Part shown: positions 31,745 to 42,523 of the stretch, piece by piece
How the letters are laid out: each line of letters opens with the position of its first letter
How positions within the stretch are numbered: position 1 is the stretch's first letter
Origin: Rhodospirillaceae bacterium
GTDB lineage: Bacteria; Pseudomonadota; Alphaproteobacteria; Rhodospirillales; Rhodospirillaceae
Assembly: GCA_028822445.1 (NCBI GenBank)
Contig: JAPKDQ010000002.1
Coordinates: forward strand, 310,001-374,000
Reading direction: 5' to 3'
Length of the DNA stretch: 64,000 nt
The notes under the pieces: model-generated
Told to the model about the DNA's origin: nothing
The model's input: only the letters and a program-made list of their open reading frames with translations
Databases searched by the model: none
Position numbers and translations under genes: made by a program

Positions 31745-32605
31745 TCAAGTCAGCCCAAGTTTTTTGAAGTACTCATTAAAGATTTTTCTATCACTTCCTT
31801 CGCTCATTAAATTCAAAATATGAAGCGCCAAATCCACGGATTCGTATAGATCGTGTAATATGGCGACGAGCTTCAGTAGCCGTTCGTCCGAATAATTTAA
31901 GAGGTTGGATAAGTCGGGTACATACACGGCATCTGACCATAGGGCTTGGTTGACGCCTTTAAACTCATCGATTGCCGATCTTAGGGGCACGAAGGAGCGC
32001 GTCGCGATCCCTCTGAATGTGTGAAACTGGAACCCTAGAGACCGCACTCTCGTGTCTATATCTGCGAACAGGGGTTGCCCGGAATAAAGTGGTACGAACT
32101 CGACTTCTGTGTGGATCGCAAGGGCGGATGTTGCGAGTTTAGGCGCCCCATCCAGAACGAGAAGTTCTCCACCTTGAACGTCCATTTTTAGCAGATCGAT
32201 CGTGTCCAAGTCGATCGTGTCGTCCAGCCTGCATGTTTTGACGGTTTTTGTTCCAATGGGCTGCATAAATTCTGCGATCCCAACAAACCGAGAGATAAGA
32301 TCCAGGTTCGGCGGAAACAAAGAGTTCGTCATCTCATGACTATTTTGATAAAAGGTTCTTTCTGATCCGTCCCCGGCTATAACTGGGAAAACTTCATGTT
32401 CTGGCCCCAGTTTGGTGGCCAATTTTACACACCCTGCTTGATCGGCCTCAAAGGCGATCAAGCTCACTTTACCCCGCTCTAAGAGGGGTGAGTAGACCTC
32501 TGGTAAACCGTCAAGCGGCAGCGCACCGACGTCGACAACCGTCAGGGGCGGTAAATCGGGAACAATGTCGTAAAAACTAAAGTTCGTGTTCATCTGTGTG
32601 GCCAT
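31745..32605 (-). CDS. FkbM family methyltransferase
   Basis: A 286-residue putative SAM-dependent methyltransferase of the FkbM type: VVDVGALPLDG as SAM motif I, IAFEADQAGCVKL as motif II, and DLLKMDVQGGELLVLDGA, the diagnostic block near residue 145. Family members methylate glycan, antibiotic or other hydroxyls. The ATG at 32605 is taken because the longer frame to 32650 would overlap the upstream enoyl-CoA hydratase by 38 bases; an ATG at 32593 is also possible. It follows that gene by 7 bases, but a functional link is unclear. Its partner may be a surface glycan. Confidence 0.85.
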   Translation of the reverse strand: MATQMNTNFSFYDIVPDLPPLTVVDVGALPLDGLPEVYSPLLERGKVSLIAFEADQAGCVKLATKLGPEHEVFPVIAGDGSERTFYQNSHEMTNSLFPPNLDLISRFVGIAEFMQPIGTKTVKTCRLDDTIDLDTIDLLKMDVQGGELLVLDGAPKLATSALAIHTEVEFVPLYSGQPLFADIDTRVRSLGFQFHTFRGIATRSFVPLRSAIDEFKGVNQALWSDAVYVPDLSNLLNYSDERLLKLVAILHDLYESVDLALHILNLMSEGSDRKIFNEYFKKLGLT

Positions 32606-32612
32606 AACTGGG

Positions 32613-33380
32613 TCATTCAAATTTCGAAAAATCAGGCGCGCGTTTTTCAAAGAAGGCGGCTATTGCCTCTTTCACCTCTACGCTGTTTAGTTGCTCACCA
32701 AACACTTGCGCCTCTTGGTCTATGCGTGCGTGGACTTCGTTTACATTGGAATTCAAAAGTGCTTTGGTTTTGCGTAGGGCCGCTGGCGGCTTAGTCGCTA
32801 ATTTTTGGGCAGCAGAGCGTGCCGTACCTAAGAGTGTCTCGGCACTGCAGGTGCCGTTTAACAATCCGATCTCTGTCGCTTTGGCGGTGTTGAACATGTC
32901 GCCAAACATCATTAGTTCGGCTGCTGCTGTGCGTCCTGTGAGGGCCGGTAAGATAAGGCTAGACCCCAGTTCGGGAACTAAACCTAAGTTCACAAAGGGC
33001 AACTGAAAGCGCGCCGTTTCAACGGCGTAAACTAGGTCGCAATGCAGCAACATAGTGGTGCCGATGCCGATGGCTAATCCGTTAACTGCGGCGACCACGG
33101 GCTTTTTGGTCCCCGCGATAGCATGCATGAATTGGAATACTGGGCTTGAGCTTTCTATCGGAGGGTTGTCGAGAAAATCCTTAAGGTCATTTCCAGCTGT
33201 GAAGCTGTCTTCGCTACCCGTTATGAGAATGACCCGTATATTTTTATTATTGTCTGCATCGGTTATGGAGTCTGCCATTGCCGCGTACATATCTGCCGTC
33301 AGGGCGTTCTTTTTTTCGGGCCTGGCAATAGTGAGCAGGAGAATGCTGTTCTCAATGGCGCTTTTGATCTGATCACTCAT
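32613..33380 (-). CDS. Enoyl-CoA hydratase/isomerase family protein
   Basis: A 255-residue crotonase-fold protein. It has the oxyanion-hole segment SFTAGNDLKDFL (about 62-73), VAAVNGLAIGIGTTMLLHCD (near 97-116), and a catalytic-type Glu in VNLGLVPELGSS. The first catalytic Glu of classical hydratases is replaced (the VNGLAIG-GTT helix end lacks E), so isomerase or other crotonase chemistry is possible. Length is usual. argG lies 24 bases downstream of its start on the same strand side (upstream in transcription). Confidence 0.88.
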   Translation of the reverse strand: MSDQIKSAIENSILLLTIARPEKKNALTADMYAAMADSITDADNNKNIRVILITGSEDSFTAGNDLKDFLDNPPIESSSPVFQFMHAIAGTKKPVVAAVNGLAIGIGTTMLLHCDLVYAVETARFQLPFVNLGLVPELGSSLILPALTGRTAAAELMMFGDMFNTAKATEIGLLNGTCSAETLLGTARSAAQKLATKPPAALRKTKALLNSNVNEVHARIDQEAQVFGEQLNSVEVKEAIAAFFEKRAPDFSKFE

Positions 33381-33403
33381 ACCTTGAGGCTCCGGTTCCT
33401 GCT

Positions 33404-34609
33404 TTATTTTTGGCGAGCCAGCGTTCCGAGGCGGAGCCGTAGGGCGTTTAGCTTGATGAAGCCTTCTGCGTCATGCTGGTCATAAACTTCGTCTTCTTCG
33501 AAGGTCACGTGCTCTGTGCTGTAGAGGGTGCATGGAGATTTCCGTCCGACGACAATGGCATTTCCTTTATAAAGCTTGAGGCGTACCGTTCCGGTGACAT
33601 GTGTTTGTGTTGCGTCTATGGCCGCCTGAAGCATTTCCCGCTCTGGTGCAAACCAGTAACCCGAGTAAATGAGCTTGGCGTAACGGGGCATCAACTCATC
33701 TTTTAGATGGGCGGCTTCACGATCTATAGTGATGCTCTCGATGGCGCGCCGCGCGGTAAGCCAAATGGTCCCGCCGGGAGTTTCGTAGACCCCCCGCGCT
33801 TTCATGCCAACGTAGCGATTTTCTACAATGTCGACGCGGCCGATCCCATGCTTGCCACCCAGCTCGTTTAGGTTGGTTAGGAAGGCCGCTGGTGAAAGGC
33901 GTTCAGCATTAATGGCAACAGGGTCCCCACCTTCGAAATCGATCTCGATATACTCTGGAGTGTCCGGCGCCGCTTCTGGTGAAACGCTGAGACGGAACAT
34001 ATCTTCATCCGGTTCCGTCCAGGGGTCCTCAAGCGCTTTCCCCTCGTAGGAGATGTGTAGCAAGTTCGCATCCATCGAATAGGGCGCTTCACCGCGCTTG
34101 TCTGTTGGAATGGGAATGTCGTGTTTCTCAGCGTACTCGATCAACTTGCTGCGGGAGTTCAAATCCCATTCTCGCCACGGGGAAATAACTTTAATTCCAG
34201 GCTCCAGCGCGTAGGCCGTAAGCTCAAAACGAACTTGGTCGTTACCCTTGCCGGTGGCACCGTGAGAAATTGCGGCGGCATTCGTGTCTCTGGCGATGTC
34301 TACTAAACGCTTACCAATGAGCGGCCGAGCGATCGATGTCCCGAGGAGATAGACCCCTTCATAGAGCGCGTTGGCGCGGAACATCGGGAAGCAGTAATCG
34401 CGCACAAACTCTTCGCGTAGGTCTTCAATGTAAATGTGCTCGATACCCATCTTCTCGGCTGTCTTCCGGGCAGGCTCTAGTTCTTCGCCTTGACCGATGT
34501 CAGCGGTAAAGGTGACGACGTCACAGTTCTTTTCTTCCTGCAGCCACCGCAGAATAATGGAGGTGTCTAATCCGCCCGAATAGGCGAGGACAACTTTTTC
34601 GCGGCTCAT
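33404..34609 (-). CDS. argG: Argininosuccinate synthase
   Basis: ArgG joins citrulline and aspartate with ATP in arginine synthesis. The 401-residue protein begins with the PP-loop [12 protein letters not shown] (residues 9-20). It then has [15 protein letters not shown] (aspartate/ATP binding, near 115-129) and [22 protein letters not shown]. It ends [22 protein letters not shown] stretch precedes the ATG. It is a stand-alone housekeeping gene. Confidence 0.97.
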   Translation of the reverse strand: MSREKVVLAYSGGLDTSIILRWLQEEKNCDVVTFTADIGQGEELEPARKTAEKMGIEHIYIEDLREEFVRDYCFPMFRANALYEGVYLLGTSIARPLIGKRLVDIARDTNAAAISHGATGKGNDQVRFELTAYALEPGIKVISPWREWDLNSRSKLIEYAEKHDIPIPTDKRGEAPYSMDANLLHISYEGKALEDPWTEPDEDMFRLSVSPEAAPDTPEYIEIDFEGGDPVAINAERLSPAAFLTNLNELGGKHGIGRVDIVENRYVGMKARGVYETPGGTIWLTARRAIESITIDREAAHLKDELMPRYAKLIYSGYWFAPEREMLQAAIDATQTHVTGTVRLKLYKGNAIVVGRKSPCTLYSTEHVTFEEDEVYDQHDAEGFIKLNALRLRLGTLARQK

Positions 34610-35117
34610 GATTTCTTTTCCCGTATCTAAGGTTAGCCCCTAGTCTGCCTAAGGAGCCCGGTCAATTTGCGGCGGAGTATAGGGAGACGCAGGGGTAGGG
34701 CAAGCACCCAATGACGACCCTGTGTCACCAACCGCACCGCCACTGCCGGAGAATTCACTAGAGAAACCGCCACCCTAAATCCACCGAGACGCCCGGGGAT
34801 TTTAAAAGTTCATCCGGCCTTTCTCGCCGACATTGAGGTGGCGTCGAGACCCTTCAATGTCATACATAGCTCTATCCTCAAGGCGGCCGGGCGCTTTAAG
34901 AAGGTTATAAAACAAGAGGTTAACGTTGATGACTGCGACCACCAGGGAGGCTTGAATTGTCGCGGCCGAGAACAGCCGACCAAAGACGTGTCGACCCTAA
35001 TTACTACACAACCTGACGGTGATAATAAAACCAATTGCATCCCTGATTTTCGTGTGGTTAGAAACTTAGGGGATGAAAAGCCAGAGCGCTAGTGCAACGC
35101 AACGCGTGTTTCGTTGA
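34610..35117. other. 508-base gap between argG and rlmN with one weak ORF
   Basis: Upstream of argG no leader peptide or attenuator is clear. The only sizeable frame is on the plus strand, open from about 34715 to 35092, with a single GTG at 34838 that would give 84 residues (it contains ILKAAGRFKKVIKQEVNVDD). It has no good ribosome site and no family I recognise. It may be a remnant. Confidence 0.3.
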
Positions 35118-36302
35118 TTATAGCGCGACCCGCGCTTCCTTGTCGGCCCAGGCCTGTTCGGCTTGAACCCGCCGCTCCTTGGCGGATAATTTTTCTGAAT
35201 CCGTTTTTAGTTGTCCGCAGGCCGCGAGAATATCGCGTCCGCGTGGTGTGCGGATGGGGCAGGTGATGCTTGCGCTAGCTAGTATATCTTGGAACCGTTC
35301 TATGGTTTTTCTGCTTGAGCACTCGTACGGTGTTCCTGGCCAGGGATTAAACGGGATCAGATTAAATTTGCAATGGACATCTTTAACCAAATCCACCAAC
35401 GCCCGCGCATCCGCTTCTGAATCGTTAATGTCTTTTAGCATGACGTATTCAAATGTAATCCGCCGGGCGTTGGAGACGCCGGGATAGGTTCGGCAGGCTT
35501 CCATTAGTTCCCTTAGCGGATATTTTTTATTGATGGGCATGATTTTGGATCGAATTTCGTCGGTTGCCCCGTGCAGTGAGATGGCCAGTTTAACTCGTAG
35601 CTCTTCGCCGCAGCGTTCAATCTCTGGCACAACACCCGATGTCGACAATGTAATGCGGTGTCGACTAATGGAGATGCCGTCGCTAGCCATAACGATTTGC
35701 ATAGCTTTTTTAACGGCTTCAAAATTGTAGAGCGGCTCGCCCATACCCATCAGCACGATGTTGGTCAGGGCGCGCGAGCCATCCTTTGGGGTCGGCCATT
35801 CGCCAAGGGCATCCCGGGCCACCATCACCTGGGCAACAATTTCGCCGGGGGTCAGATTGCGCACTAGGCGCTGAGTACCCGTGTGGCAGAAGCGACAGGT
35901 CAGCGTGCAGCCCACTTGAGAGGAAACGCATAATGTGCCGCGGTCATCTTCCGGGATGAGCACCGCCTCGGCTTTTTGGCCGTCGGAAAATGCATGGAGC
36001 CATTTACGGGTGCCATCTTCAGAGACCTGCTCTTGGTCAATAACAGGCCGTTCTAGGGTAAATTTTTCTGCCAGCTGGGCGCGGCACTCCTTGGAGATAT
36101 CTGTCATATCCTCAAAATTGCGGGCGCCTCGGCTGTAAATCCAGTGAAACAGCTGGGTGCCACGGTAAGGCTTTTCTCCTATTCCCACCGCTAAAGCTGC
36201 CAATTCTGATTTATCTAGCCCAATCAAGGGCAGGCGGCCATCTGCAGACAGGGTGCTATTGGCGGCTAACTCGGTTAGGTCATGGAGGTCATTGTCCGGC
36301 AT
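35118..36302 (-). CDS. rlmN: Dual-specificity 23S rRNA / tRNA m2A methyltransferase RlmN
   Basis: A radical SAM methyltransferase making m2A2503 in 23S rRNA and m2A37 in some tRNAs. The iron-sulfur motif C-x3-C-x2-C is in [11 protein letters not shown] near residue 160. [15 protein letters not shown] and [20 protein letters not shown] follow. The second catalytic cysteine lies in ILAACGQL near the C-terminus. The ATG at 36302, with AGAGGA just upstream, gives 394 residues, the family length; the frame stays open a further 41 codons upstream to 36425, but that part is not conserved. It is alone on its strand. Confidence 0.95.
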   Translation of the reverse strand: MPDNDLHDLTELAANSTLSADGRLPLIGLDKSELAALAVGIGEKPYRGTQLFHWIYSRGARNFEDMTDISKECRAQLAEKFTLERPVIDQEQVSEDGTRKWLHAFSDGQKAEAVLIPEDDRGTLCVSSQVGCTLTCRFCHTGTQRLVRNLTPGEIVAQVMVARDALGEWPTPKDGSRALTNIVLMGMGEPLYNFEAVKKAMQIVMASDGISISRHRITLSTSGVVPEIERCGEELRVKLAISLHGATDEIRSKIMPINKKYPLRELMEACRTYPGVSNARRITFEYVMLKDINDSEADARALVDLVKDVHCKFNLIPFNPWPGTPYECSSRKTIERFQDILASASITCPIRTPRGRDILAACGQLKTDSEKLSAKERRVQAEQAWADKEARVAL

Positions 36303-36557
36303 GCGTCCTCTTACGCTTAATCCGCTGGCTCGCAAAGGGTTCTTGTCATTCCTGGAACGTGCGCCAGATTTTTTGTAGGGTGCGCACCCCTCTGGTGAGA
36401 CGTTCTCACCGGAAGCCCTAACCAACTAAGGGTCTACCTGGTCACGAGCCCAAGTCACTGAGTGATGAGCGGGCGCCCACGTAAGGGGAAGGCAGACGGA
36501 ACACGTGCGAAAGAGAAGCGCTACGTTGATGTCATCTTTAAAAAATAAAGTTCCGGG

Positions 36558-37352
36558 TTAGGTAGTTATGTCAGTGATCGTCGCTTTATCTGAGCACAAG
36601 GCGCAGCCTGGGTCCGGGCGCAATTTGACGACCCGTATCGACACGTCTAGGGCGTCGTAAATTAAAAGGCGACCAGACATCCCTTGCCCAACGCCTAGTA
36701 TTTCTTTGAGCACTTCTGTGGCCTGCAAAGAGCCCATTACGCCTGCTACCGCACCTAGAATGCCAGCTTGTTCGCACGTCCAGACGCCCTCTTCTGGCGG
36801 CGCTTCTGGATATAGGCATCGATAGCACGGCCCGTCGTGCCGCGGTTTGTAGGTAGATAGTTGCCCATCAAAGCGCAACACGGCGGCAGACACCAAAGTT
36901 TTGCGTTCAAAAAAACAGGCATCGTTCACTAGAAACCGTGTTTCGAAATTGTCGCTCCCATCAGCAACAAGATCGTATTTCTGAACCAGGTTGCGCGCGT
37001 TGGCAGCCGTTAAGCGTTCTTTGTGCGGGACAATACGGATGTCTGGGTTAATCGCTCGCACGCCATCAATCACGCTATCGACTTTGGCCGCGCCGACATG
37101 GGCGGTCGTATGGAGAACTTGGCGCTGTAAGTTTGATAGGTCCACGGTATCGTCGTCGACCACGCCGATGACACCCACGCCGGCTGCTGCTAGATATTGG
37201 ATGAGCGGCGAGCCAAGCCCCCCTGCCCCTATAACCAAGACCTTTGCTGACAGTAATCTCCGCTGTCCACTGGCGCCCACTTCTTTCAAGTGAATGTGAC
37301 GGGCGTAGCGTTCTATTTGGTCTTCCGATAAGTCCGCCGTATCGTAATTCAT
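36558..37352 (-). CDS. MoeB/ThiF-type sulfur-carrier adenylyltransferase
   Basis: A 264-residue E1-like enzyme that adenylates the C-terminus of MoaD- or ThiS-type carriers. The ATP motif GAGGLGSPLIQYLAAAG is near residues 42-58, the R-finger NLQRQVLH near 76, and the acceptor aspartate block LVADGSDNFETRFL near 130. Two CxxC zinc pairs are in CYRCLYP and CALC. There is no rhodanese domain. MoeB and ThiF cannot be told apart here. It is 18 bases after dut and likely in one operon with coaBC-dut. Confidence 0.9.
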   Translation of the reverse strand: MNYDTADLSEDQIERYARHIHLKEVGASGQRRLLSAKVLVIGAGGLGSPLIQYLAAAGVGVIGVVDDDTVDLSNLQRQVLHTTAHVGAAKVDSVIDGVRAINPDIRIVPHKERLTAANARNLVQKYDLVADGSDNFETRFLVNDACFFERKTLVSAAVLRFDGQLSTYKPRHDGPCYRCLYPEAPPEEGVWTCEQAGILGAVAGVMGSLQATEVLKEILGVGQGMSGRLLIYDALDVSIRVVKLRPDPGCALCSDKATITDITT

Positions 37353-37370
37353 GGCTGTGTATGGTCCGGT

Positions 37371-37826
37371 TCAACCGGTTCCAGTGGAGCCAAATCCACC
37401 TTCGCCACGCAAGGTGTCAGGCAAAGTGCCGACCTCTTCCAATACGCCACGGGTGACCGGGGTGATCAACATTTGGGCGACCCGCTCTCCGCGCGCGACC
37501 TCAAATGGCAGTTGGCCGTGATTGATCAGAATCACTTTCACTTCTCCCCGATAGTCTGCATCAATCGTGCCCGGTGAGTTCAAGACCGTTACGCCATGTT
37601 TTGCGGATAACCCGGATCGCGGCCGAACTTGTGCTTCATAGCCAGACGGCAACGCCATGGACAGTCCTGTTGGAACTAATCCATATTCTCCAGGTTCGAG
37701 CGTAACGGGGTCTTTAATGGCGGCATACAAATCCATACCAGCGGCACCGTTTGTTTGGTAAGCGGGGAGAGGAAGGTCGAGGCCGTGAGGTAAACGTTTA
37801 ATGGCGATGGGAACGGAGTTGGTCAT
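37371..37826 (-). CDS. dut: dUTP diphosphatase
   Basis: A 151-residue trimeric dUTPase that keeps uracil out of DNA. All five motifs are present in order: GAAGMDLYA (I), [11 protein letters not shown] (II), [12 protein letters not shown] (III, with the catalytic Asp), RVAQMLI (IV) and the C-terminal [10 protein letters not shown] (V), which closes over the active site. It follows coaBC by 23 bases, a standard alphaproteobacterial order. Confidence 0.97.
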   Translation of the reverse strand: MTNSVPIAIKRLPHGLDLPLPAYQTNGAAGMDLYAAIKDPVTLEPGEYGLVPTGLSMALPSGYEAQVRPRSGLSAKHGVTVLNSPGTIDADYRGEVKVILINHGQLPFEVARGERVAQMLITPVTRGVLEEVGTLPDTLRGEGGFGSTGTG

Positions 37827-37849
37827 GAGTTCTCTTAAAAATTTAGAGG

Positions 37850-39058
37850 TTAGAGGGTTTGTTTTATATGTCTGGCAATTTGCAGGGCGAGGAGCTCAGC
37901 AACAGCTTTCTTACTTAACGTTGGCCAACTGTCGCTGCCCTGACCGGTGATCACGTGTACCGTATTTGTATCGGCTCCGAAACCAGCAGAAACATCATTG
38001 GCGACAATCCAATCACAGCCTTTTTTCGCGCGCTTGGCTGTGCCGTTTTTAATCACGTTCTCTGTCTCGGCGGCAAACCCAACCACGAGCCTTGGTCGGT
38101 TTGTTTTGGCCTGAGACAAGGTTGCAAGAATGTCTGGGTTTTCCTTCAGTCTTAGCGCTGGGGGCGGGTCGCCACTTACTTTCTTGAGCTTAGCGTCACT
38201 TGCCTGTGCGACCCTCCAATCCGAAACGGCAGCCGCGCAAACGGCGACATCGGTCTGTTTTGTGGCTATGCAGGCGCCGAGCATTTGCTGAGCGGTTTCA
38301 ACGGCCACCACAGTGACGCCGCTTGGATTCGGTTCTTGTGTGGGGCCGGTGACCAGCGTCACCTTGGCGCCTAAGCGCGCGAGCGCAGCAGCTATGGCGT
38401 GACCTTGTTTACCCGATGACCGATTAGCGATGTACCTTACAGGGTCAATCGGCTCGTGCGTCGGCCCGCTTGTGACCAGAGCCGAGCAACCAGACAACGG
38501 GCCAGATTCTTTTCTTGTCTGGAAGAACGTGCTTAAGGCTGAAACGAGACCAGCCACTTCAGCCATGCGGCCATCACCGATTTCACCACAGGCTAGATCT
38601 CCGGCGCCGGGTCCGACAACCTCAATGCCGCGATCTTGCAACGTCTTTAAATTGGATTGAGTTGCGGCGTGGTTCCACATCATCACGTTCATGGATGGCG
38701 CGATCATGACCGTTTTGTCTGCAGCTAGCAGCGCAGTGGTGGCTAGATCATCGGCGATGCCGTAGGCCATCTTTGCCATAATGTTTGCTGTAGCCGGCGC
38801 AACCAGAATAATGTCGGCTTCTCGGCTTAAGTTGATGTGCCCCATGTCATTTTCATCTGTCAGTGAGAATAAGTCCTGAAAGACCTTTTCGCCTGAAAGT
38901 GCGGCTAAACTCATGGGGGTTACAAATTGCTCACCAGCTTTTGTTAGGATGCAACGCACCATGGCGCCGCGCTCGCGCAGACGACGAATGAGATCCGGCA
39001 CCTTCACTGCGGCGATGCCACCAGAAACGATCAATAGGATGTGGCGATTTTCAAGCAC
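37850..39058 (-). CDS. coaBC: Bifunctional PPC synthetase / PPC decarboxylase CoaBC
   Basis: This enzyme makes 4'-phosphopantetheine in CoA synthesis. The N-terminal FMN decarboxylase domain (1-185) shows SGGIAAVK, a His in [11 protein letters not shown], the PSMNVMMW motif and the catalytic Cys in [12 protein letters not shown]. The C-terminal synthetase domain has [27 protein letters not shown] and VGFAAETEN. The 402-residue length is standard. It lies between ubiB and dut, all on the minus strand. Confidence 0.96.
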   Translation of the reverse strand: MLENRHILLIVSGGIAAVKVPDLIRRLRERGAMVRCILTKAGEQFVTPMSLAALSGEKVFQDLFSLTDENDMGHINLSREADIILVAPATANIMAKMAYGIADDLATTALLAADKTVMIAPSMNVMMWNHAATQSNLKTLQDRGIEVVGPGAGDLACGEIGDGRMAEVAGLVSALSTFFQTRKESGPLSGCSALVTSGPTHEPIDPVRYIANRSSGKQGHAIAAALARLGAKVTLVTGPTQEPNPSGVTVVAVETAQQMLGACIATKQTDVAVCAAAVSDWRVAQASDAKLKKVSGDPPPALRLKENPDILATLSQAKTNRPRLVVGFAAETENVIKNGTAKRAKKGCDWIVANDVSAGFGADTNTVHVITGQGSDSWPTLSKKAVAELLALQIARHIKQTL

Positions 39059-39168
39059 AACTCGGTGCCTTCCTGTGCGGAGCCTTATTTAGGCTATGGC
39101 TGTGTATTTGGCACGGGACCCTATACGAAAATGCCCCCACCCGTCACCTATGCCCGGTATATGTGCTT

Positions 39169-40728
39169 TTAAGACGTTATCCAAAGAAGGAGGGCTAGGG
39201 CAGCCACAGCCCAAGGCCACCATGAAAAACGTCGTTGCCCGGCCACCCCCCCGCGAATGGCGGCGGCTGTTTCGGGGGTTAGCCGCAAACCGTGTTGTTG
39301 AATTTGCTGGGCTGCCGCGTCCACGCTGTCTATGAGTCGCGGCAGTTTTTCAAGGGTCGCCGTGGCGTCTGAGACGACATCGCGAATGCGTCCCTCCGGG
39401 CCTAGTTCCCGCACCATCCACTCTTCTATAAGGGGGCGGGCCAGCTCCCACATGTTGACGTTCGGCGCTAGAGCGCGACCAACACCCTCAGCGAGAAGCA
39501 TGCTTTTTTGCAGCAAAAGCAGTTGTGGCTGCGTTTGCATCTCAAAAGTTTCGGTAATTTGAAATAGTTGGCCGAGCAGGCGCGCCAGTGAAATCTCGTT
39601 TAATGGCTTCCCCAGAATAGGCTCCGCAATAGAACGGCAGGCTTGAGCAAACGCGCCAACGTCTTTTGTGGCGGGAACAAAGCCCGCCTCCATATGAATT
39701 TCAGCGACTCGCTTATAATCGCGAGTGAGGAATCCAAGCAGCATTTCCCCTAGGTGTCTCTGTGTGCGTGGATCAACGCGCCCCATGATCCCAAAGTCGA
39801 TGGCGATCAATGTGCCGTCGTCGGCTATGAAAAGATTCCCTGGGTGCATGTCTGCGTGAAAAAACCCATTATGAAACACCATGCGGAAAAACGCTTCCGC
39901 TGAGGTTTTTACGAGGTCTACGGGATCTAGCCCCTTGGCTTCTATGGCGCTCCGGTCATCCACGCGGATGCCGGAGACTCGTTCCAGCGTTAAGATATTC
40001 TCGGACGTTCTCTGCCAGTCGACCTGAGGGACGCTGAACTTCGGTTCATCTGAAAAATTCTCGCGCAACTCTTCTGCCGCAGCGGCTTCAAGGCGTAAGT
40101 CCATTTCTATGCGCACTGATTCTTCAAACGTGCGCACAGTTTCGACCGGTCGCAGCCGCCTCAATTTTGGCTGTGTGCGCTCTACCGATTCAGCGATCCA
40201 ATACAGAAGGTCAACATCGCGGGCAAAAGCGTCCTTGATGCCAGGCCGCAGTATTTTGACCGCGACATCTTTTCCATCCGTCGTGGTTGCAAAGTGGACC
40301 TGGGCAATTGACGCAGCGGCCACCGGATTCGGGTCCACGGACTCGAACAAGGCATCTGCCCCACCGTCAAAATCAGCCGCCATAATTTTGGTTGCGTCTT
40401 CATAGGCGAAGGGTGGGAGTTGATCTTGCAGGTTGGTCAGATCATCCGTGACGCCTTGCCCCAACAAATCTGGTCGGGTCGATAGGGTTTGGCCAAGCTT
40501 AATGAAAGTCGGACCCAGCGTGGTTAAGGCGGTGGACAACCTTTGGCCGGGTCGGAGCGCACTTAGGGCTGGGACGGGTTTGGCCGTGAGCCTAGCAAGG
40601 GCTGCGATCGTTCGGCCTTCTGCATACCCATCAAGCAGAAACAACGCATCGTGTTTGGCGAGGGTCCGGCCGATTAAGAACAGACGGCTGAGATTGCGAA
40701 TTGTACGAAACATAAAAAATCGAATCAC
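39169..40728 (-). CDS. ubiB: Ubiquinone biosynthesis atypical kinase UbiB
   Basis: A 519-residue ABC1/ADCK-type protein needed for ubiquinone synthesis, probably by ATPase-driven handling of membrane-bound intermediates. The diagnostic KxGQ is in FIKLGQTLSTRPDLL (about 72-86), the Ala-rich nucleotide loop is PVAAASIAQVHFA near 130, the kinase catalytic block is FFHADMHPGNLF near 290, and the metal motif is IDFGIMGRV. A C-terminal hydrophobic segment (PWAVAALALLLWITS) anchors it. ubiE lies directly upstream. Confidence 0.95.
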   Translation of the reverse strand: MIRFFMFRTIRNLSRLFLIGRTLAKHDALFLLDGYAEGRTIAALARLTAKPVPALSALRPGQRLSTALTTLGPTFIKLGQTLSTRPDLLGQGVTDDLTNLQDQLPPFAYEDATKIMAADFDGGADALFESVDPNPVAAASIAQVHFATTTDGKDVAVKILRPGIKDAFARDVDLLYWIAESVERTQPKLRRLRPVETVRTFEESVRIEMDLRLEAAAAEELRENFSDEPKFSVPQVDWQRTSENILTLERVSGIRVDDRSAIEAKGLDPVDLVKTSAEAFFRMVFHNGFFHADMHPGNLFIADDGTLIAIDFGIMGRVDPRTQRHLGEMLLGFLTRDYKRVAEIHMEAGFVPATKDVGAFAQACRSIAEPILGKPLNEISLARLLGQLFQITETFEMQTQPQLLLLQKSMLLAEGVGRALAPNVNMWELARPLIEEWMVRELGPEGRIRDVVSDATATLEKLPRLIDSVDAAAQQIQQHGLRLTPETAAAIRGGVAGQRRFSWWPWAVAALALLLWITS

Positions 40729-40767
40729 TTCATTGAGAGGTCAAGAACGCGCCAGCGTGTGGTGTGT

Positions 40768-41565
40768 TTATAGCCGCCAACCAGAATGAATGGCAGCAAT
40801 ACCACCTGCAAAGTTGCGATAACTGATCTGGCCGAAACCAGCATCCGTGATGAGGTCGACGAGAGCGCCCTGAGCGGGAAAGCGCCGAATACTCTCTGCT
40901 AAGTAGCGGTAGGCATCACCCTTACCGGAGACCACCTGGCCGAGCCGCGGCAGGATAGAAAAGGAATAGGTGTCATAAAGTTTGTTGAGTACCGGCAAAA
41001 CGACGGTGCTAAATTCAAGACATAATAGTCGACCGCCGGGTTTGAGCACGCGCCGGGCTTCAGCTAGGGCTGCCGGGATATCGGTGACGTTGCGGAGACC
41101 AAAGGCAATTGTATATGCATCAAAATGCATGTTTGGGAACGGCAAAGACTCTGCATTTCCCGCGGCCCAATCCAGCCCATTTAGCTTGCCTTTGTCGAGG
41201 GCACGGGCGCGGCCTTGTTCCAGCATGGCCTGATTAATATCGCACACGGTAACGGAGCCGGTCAGGTCGCGAACGCTCTTGTCCCTAATCATGCGATCGA
41301 GAAGGCGAAACGCGACATCACCTGTTCCACCCGCGACGTCGATGATTGACCAATCGGCTTGTGGGGCCAGCCAGTCCGCCATGGCGTCTTTCCAAAGGCG
41401 GTGTACACCGCCACTCATGAGATCATTCATGAGGTCATATTTGGGTGCAACGGCGTCAAAGACTTCTCGAACGCGCCCTGCTTTTTCAGACTCTGTCACC
41501 GTTTCGAACCCAAAATGGGTCGGGTTGTTAGATGTTTGTTCGTTGGTATTCATAATTATCGACAT
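40768..41565 (-). CDS. ubiE: Ubiquinone/menaquinone C-methyltransferase UbiE
   Basis: A 265-residue methyltransferase. It carries the family signature block YDLMNDLMSGGVHRLWKD (about 42-59) and the SAM motif IIDVAGGTGDVAFRLL near 73-88. The second signature is AFGLRNVTD...EARRVLKPGGRLLCLEFS. Here its role is C-methylation of the ubiquinone ring. Two ATG codons (41565 and 41553) are in frame; neither has a strong ribosome site. It is divergent from mutM across 121 bases, as in many alphaproteobacteria. Confidence 0.96.
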   Translation of the reverse strand: MSIIMNTNEQTSNNPTHFGFETVTESEKAGRVREVFDAVAPKYDLMNDLMSGGVHRLWKDAMADWLAPQADWSIIDVAGGTGDVAFRLLDRMIRDKSVRDLTGSVTVCDINQAMLEQGRARALDKGKLNGLDWAAGNAESLPFPNMHFDAYTIAFGLRNVTDIPAALAEARRVLKPGGRLLCLEFSTVVLPVLNKLYDTYSFSILPRLGQVVSGKGDAYRYLAESIRRFPAQGALVDLITDAGFGQISYRNFAGGIAAIHSGWRL

Positions 41566-41686
41566 CTTAAACGAAGCCCCTAGCGTGGACCATCCCTATT
41601 GGTGGTCGTGGTGCCGAACAGAAAAGACCGGGCCACACCTCCTTTGGGGCTCGACACAGCCCTGGGGCTAGAGCAGTCTCATTCGT

Positions 41687-42523
41687 ATGCCTGAGTTACC
41701 TGAAGTAGAAACCACCTGCCGTGGTCTGGCGACCGTTCTTGAAGGGCGACGTTTGTCCAAAGTCGAGGTTCGCCGGCCCAACATGCGGATCCCGTTTCCC
41801 AAGGGCCTAGCGCAGACGCTCACCGGACGCACCATCGACCGTGTTTCACGAAAGGCAAAATACATCTGCCTTCATCTCGACGACGGTCACGTCGCATTGG
41901 CTCACCTTGGTATGTCTGGGCGGATGGCGATTACCCGGCCGACCACGGCACCTGGGAAACATGACCACGTTGTCTTTGATACCGATGACGACGTGCGCGT
42001 GCTATTTAATGATCCCCGAAGGTTTGGGCTTTTGACGCTAACCACGGAAGACGGGCTGGCAACTCACAAGCTTCTGGCGCGCATGGGGCCCGATCCGCTT
42101 GGTGATGATTTCACACCGACTGTTCTCTCGGCCGCTCTTTCCGGGAAGGGAACAAGCATCAAGGCCGCTCTCCTGGATCAACGGTTAGTGGCCGGGCTGG
42201 GGAATATATATGTCTGCGAGGCTCTGTTTCGGTCTGGCATATCTCCGCGACGTAAAGCGGGTTCTGTGGCTGGCAAACGCGCCGCGCGATTGGTCCCTGT
42301 TATTAAAGAGGTGCTGACCGAAGCCATTGCGGCCGGGGGCTCGACATTGCGGGACTACGCCCAACCCTCTGGGGAGCTTGGGTACTTTAAGTTCAGTTGG
42401 AAAGTTTATGGCCAAGAGGGAGAGTCTTGCTCCTGCGATCCAAGCGGTAAAGATGGCATTGTCGTAAAACGGATCGTCCAGACGGGTCGGTCCACATTCT
42501 TTTGCTCTAGGTGTCAAAGATGA
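41687..42523 (+). CDS. mutM: Formamidopyrimidine-DNA glycosylase
   Basis: MutM removes 8-oxoguanine and formamidopyrimidines. The protein begins MPELPEVET with the catalytic Pro2 and Glu3; the H2TH region contains LLDQRLVAGLGNIYVCEAL near 165-183. The C-terminal zinc finger has C-x-C (SCSCD) and C-x2-C (FFCSRCQ). The first pair is spaced C-x-C with an extra Cys just before it, so the usual C-x2-C is slightly altered but ligands remain. The 278-residue length is typical. Its stop overlaps the next gene by 4 bases. Confidence 0.96.
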   Translation: MPELPEVETTCRGLATVLEGRRLSKVEVRRPNMRIPFPKGLAQTLTGRTIDRVSRKAKYICLHLDDGHVALAHLGMSGRMAITRPTTAPGKHDHVVFDTDDDVRVLFNDPRRFGLLTLTTEDGLATHKLLARMGPDPLGDDFTPTVLSAALSGKGTSIKAALLDQRLVAGLGNIYVCEALFRSGISPRRKAGSVAGKRAARLVPVIKEVLTEAIAAGGSTLRDYAQPSGELGYFKFSWKVYGQEGESCSCDPSGKDGIVVKRIVQTGRSTFFCSRCQR